Assembly (NCBI GenBank): GCA_900552235.1
Contig: URYZ01000007.1
Coordinates: 1 to 34,953, forward strand
Reading direction: 5' to 3'
DNA: 34,953 nt
From: an uncultured Mycoplasmatota bacterium
Lineage (GTDB): Bacteria; Bacillota_I; Bacilli_A; RF39; UBA660
Both the position numbers and the translations under genes were made by a program. Every line of letters starts with the position of its first letter. The stretch's first letter is position 1. A model generated the notes under the pieces. It saw only the letters and a list, made by a program, of their open reading frames with translations, was not told the origin of the DNA and ran no database searches. Shown here in pieces: positions 14,299 to 21,672 of the stretch.

Positions 14299-14549
14299 TT
14301 TATTATATCAATATCTTTTATTAATTCATCAATAATATCCGTATTTTGTTCATTAGAAGCCGTATTCTGCTTTTTTGGTGTTTCTATCCCTTGTTGAATT
14401 GCAGAATTAGTTTCTAGTATCTGGGCAATTAAATATAAAAAGTTACCTAAAGAATTTTGCCTTACATAATCTAAATCTCCGATAAGGGCAAATCCTATAA
14501 CAGTAGCTAAGAATGTATATGTCATAGCTTCATTTTTACTATTTTTCAT
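14274..14549 (-). CDS. Small membrane-associated protein of unknown function
   Basis: A 91-residue protein with no family I recognise. A hydrophobic segment at about 9-25 (TYTFLATVIGFALIG) is followed by a second moderately hydrophobic stretch (about 33-45), a polar Gln/Asn/Thr linker, and a C-terminal coiled-coil-like helix (about 68-90, DIIDELIKDIDIIKNKL). AGAGGAT precedes ATG 14549. It converges on the RHH gene and shares its terminator. It belongs by position, though not provably by function, to the small RHH/peptide module. Confidence 0.6.
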   Translation of the reverse strand: MKNSKNEAMTYTFLATVIGFALIGDLDYVRQNSLGNFLYLIAQILETNSAIQQGIETPKKQNTASNEQNTDIIDELIKDIDIIKNKLSEYT

Positions 14550-14625
14550 AACTTATCCTCTTTATAAAAAATATGCTAAAAATTGTAATATTTTGTTATA
14601 AATTGTAGAAATAGAAAATCTTTTT

Positions 14626-14634
14626 TGCTATAAT
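14626..14634 (+). promoter_or_regulatory. Extended -10 promoter
   Basis: TGC followed by consensus TATAAT (14629-14634), 32 bases before the small membrane-protein gene that leads the cysteine desulfurase operon. Confidence 0.45.
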
Positions 14635-14666
14635 AATTTTTAGATACTTGGAGGTGTTAGAATTTT

Positions 14667-14969
14667 ATGGATTTAGCAGTTTTACTTATTCTAATAATTA
14701 TAGTTGTCCTAGTTTTAAAAGATGTAAAATGGGTAACTTATCTTATTGGAATTGTTGAAATATTTTTAAGACTTATTCATTATATTGGTGATAACTTAAA
14801 AATAGCTAGTTTAAATAATTTTATTAATGAATATTTCCCAACTTCTATTTTTGCAATAATAGGGAAATACTCAAGTGGAGTAGTCTATGATATATTATCA
14901 TGGGTACTTGTATTATTCTTAATTTGGTTTTTAATTTATTTAGTAAAATATTTATTTGGATGCAGATAA
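14667..14969 (+). CDS. Small integral membrane protein (unknown)
   Basis: A 100-residue, strongly hydrophobic protein. An N-terminal helix (about 2-17, LAVLLILIIIVVLVL), a middle amphipathic region and a C-terminal helix (about 75-95, LSWVLVLFLIWFLIYLV) are visible. The topology faintly recalls CvpA-type proteins, but no signature is firm. GGAGGTG lies 12 bases before the ATG, which is long but the only candidate. Its TAA is one base from the ATG of the cysteine desulfurase, so the two are translationally coupled. Confidence 0.65.
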   Translation: MDLAVLLILIIIVVLVLKDVKWVTYLIGIVEIFLRLIHYIGDNLKIASLNNFINEYFPTSIFAIIGKYSSGVVYDILSWVLVLFLIWFLIYLVKYLFGCR

Positions 14970-14970
14970 A

Positions 14971-16089
14971 ATGATTTATTTAGATTATTCAGCAACAACA
15001 CCAGTTAATGAAGAAGTATTAGATAGTTTTGTAAAAGCTACAAGAACTTATGTTGGTAATCCTAATTCTCTTCATAAACTAGGGGTTTCTGCTAATAAGC
15101 TTATAAATGATGCCACTAAACAAATTAGTGATATTTTAAATGTAAAACCAAATGAAATAATATATACAAGTGGAGCAAGTGAAGCAAATAATCTTGCTAT
15201 AAAAGGAATATGTTTAAGAAATAATAAAAGAAAACACATTATAACAACAGAATTAGAACATTCTTCTGTTATTGGACCTTGTTCGTATTTACAAAGATTA
15301 GGATATGAAGTCGATTTTGTTAAACTTGATGAAAATGGAATTGTTGATTTAAATGATTTAAAAAATTTAATAAAAGAAGATACAATTTTGGTAAGTATAG
15401 CGAGTGTTAATAGTGAAGTTGGTGTTTTAGAACCTATTAATGAAATAGGTAAACTAATAAAAGAAGTTAATAAAAACACTTATTTTCATAGTGATATAAC
15501 ACAAAGTGTAGGAAAAATTAAAATAAATTTAGATTATGTTGATTTAGCAAGTTTTTCTGCTCAAAAGTTTTATGGACTAAAAGGAGTAGGGTGCTTAATT
15601 AAAAAAGAAAACATAATATTAGAACCACTTATTCATGGTGGAAAATCTACAACTGTTTACAGAAGTGGAACACCTGCTTTAGGGTTAATTGTATCAATGG
15701 CTAAAGCACTTAGACTTGCATATTTAGATTTTGATAAAAAATATGATTATGTATGTTTTTTAAATAAATATTTAAAAGAAGAATTATCAAAAATAAATAA
15801 GGTTCACATTAATAGTAATTCTTATTGTGTACCACATATTGTAAATATAAGTATCGAAAATATAAAACCTGAAACGATGCAACATGCTTTAGAACAAGAA
15901 GAAATATATGTTTCAACACAAACAGCTTGTTCAAGCAATAATCCAGTTTCAAAGGCAGTATTAGCAGTAACTAAAAATAAAAATTATGCTTCTTCTAGTA
16001 TAAGAATAAGTTTATCTTATCTTACTACTAAAGAAGAAATAGATATGTTTATAAAAGTATTAAATAATAAAATAAAGGAGTTAAGTTAA
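14971..16089 (+). CDS. Cysteine desulfurase (NifS/IscS class)
   Basis: A 372-residue PLP enzyme that takes sulfur from cysteine as an enzyme persulfide for Fe-S cluster or tRNA thiolation. The start MIYLDYSATTPV is the family N terminus; a TTG 15 bases earlier is rejected. SGASEANN (67-74), catalytic His97 (EHSS), Asp175 and Gln178 of the PLP pocket, PLP lysine Lys199 in SAQKFYG, and persulfide Cys320 in TACSS are present. Position 198, His in IscS and NifS, is Gln here. No IscU or SufU scaffold is nearby; the next genes are thiol-redox proteins, so delivery to thioredoxin-like partners or tRNA thiolation is possible. Confidence 0.9.
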   Translation: MIYLDYSATTPVNEEVLDSFVKATRTYVGNPNSLHKLGVSANKLINDATKQISDILNVKPNEIIYTSGASEANNLAIKGICLRNNKRKHIITTELEHSSVIGPCSYLQRLGYEVDFVKLDENGIVDLNDLKNLIKEDTILVSIASVNSEVGVLEPINEIGKLIKEVNKNTYFHSDITQSVGKIKINLDYVDLASFSAQKFYGLKGVGCLIKKENIILEPLIHGGKSTTVYRSGTPALGLIVSMAKALRLAYLDFDKKYDYVCFLNKYLKEELSKINKVHINSNSYCVPHIVNISIENIKPETMQHALEQEEIYVSTQTACSSNNPVSKAVLAVTKNKNYASSSIRISLSYLTTKEEIDMFIKVLNNKIKELS

Positions 16090-16090
16090 T

Positions 16091-16354
16091 ATGTTAAAAA
16101 TCGTAATAGTTCAAGCAATTTGGTGTAGTAGTTGTCTTTATATGAGTAAAGTATGGGATAAAGTAATGAAAAATAAAAAAGACATTGAAGTAATTAATCT
16201 TGATTATGACCTTGATAGAGATATAATTAAAGAGTTTAAAGTTAGTGATAATTTACCAGCATTTATGTTCTTTAAAGATGGTAAAGAAGTTAAAAGAACA
16301 TATGGTGAAGTAAGCGAAAAAGAATTAAATAAAATAATTGAGGAGTTAAGATAG
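16091..16354 (+). CDS. Thioredoxin-like protein
   Basis: An 87-residue cytoplasmic thioredoxin-fold protein without signal peptide. AIWCSSC (residues 9-15) is the redox active site, and LPAFMFFKDGKE carries the cis-proline equivalent and the following strand. It is shorter than thioredoxin (about 105), lacking the N-terminal helix. It starts two bases after the cysteine desulfurase stop, with AAGGAG inside that gene, and its TAG overlaps the GTG of the next gene by one base. Likely a reductant or sulfur carrier for the neighbouring desulfurase or the CcdA-like protein; this is inferred from position. Confidence 0.8.
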   Translation: MLKIVIVQAIWCSSCLYMSKVWDKVMKNKKDIEVINLDYDLDRDIIKEFKVSDNLPAFMFFKDGKEVKRTYGEVSEKELNKIIEELR

Positions 16355-17499
16355 TGAAAAAAATAATCAAATATTTTTTCCTTTTTCTTCTTATTTTCTT
16401 TGTTAATGATGTTTGTGCTAAGGAAGTTAATATTAAATTCTTCTATGGAGATGGATGTCCTGTTTGTGCAAGAGAAGAAAAGTTTTTAGAAGAAATAGAA
16501 AGTAAATATGATGTAAAAATAATAAAATATGAAACATGGTACAATGAAGAAAATGCTAAACTTTTAGATGAAACAAAAGAAAAATATAATACAACAGGAA
16601 GAGGAGTTCCTTATACTGTTGTTGAAGATAGTGCATTTTTGGGCTTTAATACCACAATATCTTCACAGATAGAAGATAAAATAAAAAGTATAAGTAATGA
16701 TAATAATGTAAATAATGATGATAAAAATGATCAAAAAGAAGATAAAACAATATATGACATACCATTAATAGGTAAAGTTGATATAAAAAAAGTAAGTGTT
16801 TTACTTGTTTCAATAGTAATTGGAATTGTTGATGGTTTTAATCCATGTGCAATGTGGGTCTTATTATTTTTAATAAGCACTTTACTTGGAATGAAAGATA
16901 GAAAAAGAATGTGGATAATAGGACTTACATTCTTATTAACATCAGCATTAGTTTATATGGTAATAATGCTTGGCTGGCTTGAGATAGTTGTAAATATAAC
17001 AACAAGTATTTTAATTCGAAATATAATTGCTGTTATTGCAGTAATTGGAGGTCTTATTAATTTAAGAACATTTATTAAATCGAAAAAAACAAGTGGTTGT
17101 ACAATTATAGATGATAATAAAAGAACGAAAGTATTTGAAAAGATTAAAAGTTTCACCAAAGAAAAAAGTTTATTCTTAGCATTACTTGGTGTAATAACTC
17201 TTTCAATTGGAGTAAATGTTGTTGAACTTGCTTGTAGTGCGGGATTACCTCTTGTATTTACACAAGTTTTAGCAGTAAATAATATTACAGGTGTAAATGC
17301 TTTAATGTATGTACTTGTTTATATTTTCTTCTTCTTGATAGATGACTTATTAATCTTTATTATAGCTATGACAACACTTAAATTAACAGGTGTATCTAAT
17401 AAATATGCTAAGTATTCACATTTAGTGGGTGGAATACTTATGGTATTAATTGGGCTTTTACTTCTTATAAAACCTGAACTAATAATGTTTAATTTTTAG
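16354..17499 (+). CDS. Thioredoxin-like/CcdA-like transmembrane thiol transporter (fusion)
   Basis: A 381-residue protein starting at GTG with GAGGAG upstream. A signal peptide (1-22) precedes an extracytoplasmic thioredoxin-like domain with CPVC (35-38) and cis-Pro GVP (84-86). An Asn/Asp-rich linker (115-130) leads to a six-helix CcdA/DsbD-type membrane domain. Its paired redox cysteines are in GFNPCAMW (Cys165) and ELACSAG (Cys294). This design carries reducing equivalents from a cytoplasmic thioredoxin, plausibly the CSSC protein just upstream, to the outside face. DsbD has the thioredoxin domain C-terminal instead. Not recognised as a named protein; a role in extracytoplasmic disulfide reduction is inferred. 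Confidence 0.8.
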   Translation: MKKIIKYFFLFLLIFFVNDVCAKEVNIKFFYGDGCPVCAREEKFLEEIESKYDVKIIKYETWYNEENAKLLDETKEKYNTTGRGVPYTVVEDSAFLGFNTTISSQIEDKIKSISNDNNVNNDDKNDQKEDKTIYDIPLIGKVDIKKVSVLLVSIVIGIVDGFNPCAMWVLLFLISTLLGMKDRKRMWIIGLTFLLTSALVYMVIMLGWLEIVVNITTSILIRNIIAVIAVIGGLINLRTFIKSKKTSGCTIIDDNKRTKVFEKIKSFTKEKSLFLALLGVITLSIGVNVVELACSAGLPLVFTQVLAVNNITGVNALMYVLVYIFFFLIDDLLIFIIAMTTLKLTGVSNKYAKYSHLVGGILMVLIGLLLLIKPELIMFNF

Positions 17500-17556
17500 T
17501 TTCATTTTTAAAAAAGTGTGGTAAAATAGTGTTAAGTTTATGAAAGGAAGTATTAT

Positions 17557-18972
17557 ATGAAAAAAAACGAAAAGATAACATCAAGAGATGTAGATTTTGC
17601 TAAATGGTATACAGATGTTGTAAGTGCTGCACATTTGGCTTGTTATTCTAATGTTAAAGGATGTATGGTAATTGAACCAAATGGTTATGCAATTTGGGAA
17701 AGAATCCAAGAAGAAATGGATAGAATGTTTAAAGAAACAGGACATAGAAATATTTATATGCCTATGTTAATCCCAGAAAACTTAATGAATAAGGAACAAG
17801 ATTTAATTAATGGATTTGCCCCAGAAGTTGCTTGGGTAACACAAGGTGGAAGTAAAAAGTTAGATGAAAGAATGTGTATAAGACCTACTAGTGAAACATT
17901 ATTTAGTGACTATTATAGTGGTGTTTTAAAATCATATAAAGATTTACCTATGAAATATAATCAGTGGTGTAGTGTCCTTCGTTGGGAAAAAGAAACACGA
18001 CCATTTCTAAGAAGTAGAGAGTTCTTATGGCAAGAAGGTCATACAATTCATGAAACAAAAAAAGAAGCAGAAAAAGAAACAAAAGATATGTTAAATATAT
18101 ATAAAACTTTCTTTGAAGATTACTTAGCAATTCCTGTTGTAACAGGTAAAAAAACAGAAAGTGAAAAGTTTGCTGGAGCAGAATATACTTTAACAGTTGA
18201 AGCTTTAATGTATAATGGTATATCACTTCAATCTGCTACAAGTCACTTTTTCGGACAAAAATTTTCTAAAGCTTATGATATAAAATTTGCCGATAGAAAT
18301 AATAATTTAAGCTATGTATATCAAACATCATGGGGTAGTACAACTCGTATGATTGGAGCTTTAATCATGGTTCATAGTGATGATAATGGATTAGTTCTTC
18401 CTCCAAAAATTGCCCCTACTAAAGTAGTAATAATTCCAATTGGAGATGTAAAAGAAGAAGTTGAAAAAATCTATGAAAATTTAAAAGCAAATAATATAAG
18501 TGTAATGGTAGATAATAGTGATAAAACACCAGGATTTAAATTTGCTGAAGCTGAAGTTCTTGGAATACCAGTAAGAATTGAAGTAGGAGAAAGAGATTTA
18601 AAAGAAAATAAAATAACTTTTGTAAGAAGAGATACAAATGAAAAATATACTGTGGATAAAGATATTGATATTTTAAATTATACTTCTAATTTATTAGAGA
18701 AAATTCAAACTAATTTATTTAATAAAGCTAAAGAAAGACTTGAAAGCCTAACTTATGAAGCTCATACTTTAAAAGAAGTTGAAGATATTATGAATACTAA
18801 ACCAGGATTTGTTAAGGCAATGTGGTGTGGCGATGAAGCTTGTGAGTTAAAAATGAAAGAAATTAAAGGTACAAAATCAAGATGTATTTTAGAACATGAA
18901 AAAATAGATGATAAATGTATTGTATGTGGAAAACCTGCAAAAGATTTAGTCGTTTGGGGAATTCAATATTAA
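17557..18972 (+). CDS. proS: Proline--tRNA ligase, short (archaeal/eukaryote-like) form
   Basis: A 471-residue class II synthetase. Motif 1 lies around GCMVIEPNGYAIWERIQ (34-50), motif 2 is LRWEKETRPFLRSREFLWQEGH (about 141-162), and motif 3 is GALIMVHSDDNGL. The anticodon-binding domain follows, then a C-terminal domain with CGDEAC and CIVCGKP, the Zn site of this subtype. The editing insertion of the standard bacterial ProRS (about 570 residues) is missing. AAAGGAAG precedes the ATG. It is a single-gene unit with a strong terminator. No T-box leader is visible upstream. Confidence 0.94.
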   Translation: MKKNEKITSRDVDFAKWYTDVVSAAHLACYSNVKGCMVIEPNGYAIWERIQEEMDRMFKETGHRNIYMPMLIPENLMNKEQDLINGFAPEVAWVTQGGSKKLDERMCIRPTSETLFSDYYSGVLKSYKDLPMKYNQWCSVLRWEKETRPFLRSREFLWQEGHTIHETKKEAEKETKDMLNIYKTFFEDYLAIPVVTGKKTESEKFAGAEYTLTVEALMYNGISLQSATSHFFGQKFSKAYDIKFADRNNNLSYVYQTSWGSTTRMIGALIMVHSDDNGLVLPPKIAPTKVVIIPIGDVKEEVEKIYENLKANNISVMVDNSDKTPGFKFAEAEVLGIPVRIEVGERDLKENKITFVRRDTNEKYTVDKDIDILNYTSNLLEKIQTNLFNKAKERLESLTYEAHTLKEVEDIMNTKPGFVKAMWCGDEACELKMKEIKGTKSRCILEHEKIDDKCIVCGKPAKDLVVWGIQY

Positions 18973-18979
18973 TTATTAG

Positions 18980-19013
18980 GTATTTAGTTATATGTAAACT
19001 AAATACTTTTTTT
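18980..19013 (+). terminator. Terminator of proS
   Basis: The perfect 10-bp stem GTATTTAGTT (18980-18989) / AACTAAATAC (18997-19006) is followed by seven T. Confidence 0.85.
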
Positions 19014-19059
19014 ATTTACTTCATAAATATGTAGTGATATATTTAAGTTGGTGGTAGAA

Positions 19060-19566
19060 ATGGAAAGTAAAAAAACGAAAAAAGAAATAGTGCAAATGCT
19101 TTTAAAAAAACAACTTGAAGAAAATGATGAAGAAGAATTGATAAATATGCTTATTGATGAACCAATTGCGGTAGATGTTGATAAACAAAGTGATAGTACA
19201 AGAACATTTGGAGATAAACTAGCAGATAAATTAACTGAAGTAGCAGGAAGTTGGACTTTTATAATAGGAATGATTTTATTTTTAATTATTTGGATATTTT
19301 TAAACTTATATTTAATTGATAGAGTAGATCCATACCCATTTGTTCTTCTTAATTTAGTTTTATCGTGTATTGCGGCTTTACAAGCTCCAATTATTATGAT
19401 GAGTCAAAACAGGGAAGCTAAAAAAGATAGATTAAGAAGTTCTAATGATTATAAAACAGATTTAAAAAGTGAACTTATCTTAGAAGAACTTCATAGTGAG
19501 ATGAAAAAAATATTGGCAAATCAAAATAAAATATTAAAATATTTAAGTGAAGATGAAGAAAAATAA
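19060..19566 (+). CDS. DUF1003 family membrane protein
   Basis: About 168 residues. The DUF1003 signature is clear: FGDKLADKLTEVAGSWTFI, two membrane helices (about 67-85 and 95-113) separated by DPYPF, then QAPIIMMSQNREAKKDR and a C-terminal helical tail ending ELHSEMKKI. The family is widespread and uncharacterised. GGTGGT four bases before ATG 19060 decides the start over the TTG at 19048. It has its own terminator and no obvious partner. Confidence 0.88.
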   Translation: MESKKTKKEIVQMLLKKQLEENDEEELINMLIDEPIAVDVDKQSDSTRTFGDKLADKLTEVAGSWTFIIGMILFLIIWIFLNLYLIDRVDPYPFVLLNLVLSCIAALQAPIIMMSQNREAKKDRLRSSNDYKTDLKSELILEELHSEMKKILANQNKILKYLSEDEEK

Positions 19567-19577
19567 AAGTTAAATAG

Positions 19578-19602
19578 AAAGTATTAAAAACAATACTTTT
19601 TC
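19578..19602 (+). terminator. Terminator of the DUF1003 gene
   Basis: Stem AAAGTATT (19578-19585) / AATACTTT (19592-19599) has a 6-nt loop and runs into T (19597-19602). Confidence 0.7.
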
Positions 19603-19664
19603 CTTTTTATTTATAAAAAAATAGGGTATAATTATATGTATAAGATTAATACTTTGGAGGGTAT

Positions 19665-21659
19665 ATGGAAGATAGAAAAAGAATAGATTATCTTGTTGAT
19701 TTATTAAATAAATATAGTCATGAATATTATATTTTAGATAAACCTACAGTAGAGGATAGTGAATATGATAGATTACTTGAAGAATTAATAAATCTTGAAG
19801 AAAAAACAGGTTATATAAAAGAAGATTCACCAACTCATAGGGTTGGGTCTACAGTAATATCAAGTTTTAAAAAAGTAGAACATACAATACCTATGTTATC
19901 TTTAGGTGATATATTTAATGAAGATGAAATAATAAAGTTTGATGAAAGAATAAAGAAGGAAGGATTTAATCCTAAGTATGTTGTTGAACAAAAAATAGAT
20001 GGTCTTGCTATTAGTTTATTATATAAAGATGGTATTTTAGTTCGTGGAGCAACACGTGGTGATGGGAAAATTGGAGAAGATATAACACATAATGTAAAAA
20101 CAATAAAAGACATTCCTTTAAAACTTAATAAAAATATTGATATTGAAGTTCGTGGTGAAATATATATAAGCAAAAAAGAATTTAATCGTGTTAATAAAGA
20201 AAGAGAAAAGCAAAATCTTGATTTATTCCAAAACGCTAGAAATTTGGCAAGTGGAAGTGTTAGACAACTTGATTCTAAAGTAGCGGCATCAAGAAAACTA
20301 AGTAATTTTATATACCACCTACCAAACCCTAAAGACTATGGTATTTATTCACATGAAGAAGCATTAAACTTTATGGCTAGTTTAGGATTTGTTGTTAACA
20401 AAGATAGAAAAGTTTGTGATAATATTAATGAAGTTATAAGTTTTATTGATGATGTTAGTACAAGAAGAAAAAGTCTTTTATATGATATAGATGGTATGGT
20501 AATAAAAGTTGATGATATAAATATGCAAGATGCTTTAGGTTTTACGGCTAAAAACCCTAAATGGGCTATCGCATATAAATTTCCACCAGAAGAAGTAACA
20601 ACAAGATTAACTGATATTATTTTTACAGTAGGAAGAACTGGTAAAATAACTCCTAATGCTATTTTAGAACCTGTCCGTGTTGCAGGAAGTACTATATCAA
20701 GAGCAACTTTACATAATGAAGACTTTATAAAAGAAAAAGATATACGTGTAGGAGATATTGTAGTATTAAGAAAAGCAGGAGATGTTATACCTGAAGTAGT
20801 AAGTGTAAAATTAGATAGAAGAACAACTATCTTACCTGAATTTAAAATGATAGAATTTTGTCCTGTTTGTAAATCAAAACTAATAAAAAAAGAAAGTGAA
20901 GCACACCATTATTGTCCAAATGAAAAATGTCCTGCAAGAAATATGGAAAAATTGATTCACTTTGTAAGTAGAAAAGCAATGAATATTGATGGGCTTGGAG
21001 AAAAAATAATTGAAGATTTTTATAATTTTGGTTATTTAAAAACAATTGATGATATTTATAATCTTTATAAAAAGCATGATGAACTAAAAGCACTTGAGGG
21101 TTTTGGTGAAAAATCAATTAATACAATCTTAGAAAATATTGAAAAATCTAAATCTAATTCCTTAGAAAAATTATTGTTTGGTCTTGGTATAAGACATTTT
21201 GGTGAAAAAAGTGCTTTAGTAATAGCAAAAAATTTCCCATCAATTGATAAAATAAAAGAAGCTTCTTTGGAAGAATTAACCGCTCTTAATGATGTAGGAA
21301 GTGTTATGGCTCAAAGTATTTATGATTATTTTAAAGATGAAGAAAATATAAAGCTTTTAGAAAAATTAAAAGATTTAGGTTTAAATATGAACTATTTAGG
21401 TAAACAAATAGAAAAACAAGATAATTTTAATGATAAAAAGTTTGTAATAACAGGGACAATTAGTTTTATAGGAAGAGATAAATTAAAAGAACAAATAAAT
21501 CTTTATGGTGGTAAAACAATTGATTCCGTTAGTAAGAATACAGATGTTGTAATTGTTGGAGATAATCCTGGTAGTAAATATGAAAAAGCTAAAGAACTTG
21601 GAATAACTATTTGGGATGAGGAAAGATTAAAAGAAGAATTAAATAAGATTAATATGTAA
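19665..21659 (+). CDS. ligA: NAD-dependent DNA ligase LigA
   Basis: A 664-residue ligase that seals nicks in replication and repair. In order: the Ia NAD-binding domain (1-65), the adenylation domain with catalytic Lys110 in EQKIDG and RGDG downstream, the OB fold, a four-Cys zinc finger (CPVC and CPNEKCPAR, about 400-425), helix-hairpin-helix repeats (GFGEKS, GIRHFGEKSA, LNDVGS), and a C-terminal BRCT domain (from about 588, KFVITGTIS). Length and order are standard. GGAGGG precedes the ATG. It is followed 13 bases later by the pgsA-PyNP fusion gene, probably in one operon. Confidence 0.97.
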   Translation: MEDRKRIDYLVDLLNKYSHEYYILDKPTVEDSEYDRLLEELINLEEKTGYIKEDSPTHRVGSTVISSFKKVEHTIPMLSLGDIFNEDEIIKFDERIKKEGFNPKYVVEQKIDGLAISLLYKDGILVRGATRGDGKIGEDITHNVKTIKDIPLKLNKNIDIEVRGEIYISKKEFNRVNKEREKQNLDLFQNARNLASGSVRQLDSKVAASRKLSNFIYHLPNPKDYGIYSHEEALNFMASLGFVVNKDRKVCDNINEVISFIDDVSTRRKSLLYDIDGMVIKVDDINMQDALGFTAKNPKWAIAYKFPPEEVTTRLTDIIFTVGRTGKITPNAILEPVRVAGSTISRATLHNEDFIKEKDIRVGDIVVLRKAGDVIPEVVSVKLDRRTTILPEFKMIEFCPVCKSKLIKKESEAHHYCPNEKCPARNMEKLIHFVSRKAMNIDGLGEKIIEDFYNFGYLKTIDDIYNLYKKHDELKALEGFGEKSINTILENIEKSKSNSLEKLLFGLGIRHFGEKSALVIAKNFPSIDKIKEASLEELTALNDVGSVMAQSIYDYFKDEENIKLLEKLKDLGLNMNYLGKQIEKQDNFNDKKFVITGTISFIGRDKLKEQINLYGGKTIDSVSKNTDVVIVGDNPGSKYEKAKELGITIWDEERLKEELNKINM

Positions 21660-21672
21660 GGGTGTGGTAATA

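Noticed and set aside
17500..17556. T-box leader upstream of proS
   Set aside because: The gap is only 57 bases and holds no antiterminator motif (AGGGTGG-type) and no specifier stem.
17948..18226. Minus-strand frame of 92 codons inside proS
   Set aside because: Composition is that of antisense low-GC coding DNA (Leu/Phe/Tyr runs); proS is fully conserved in its own frame.
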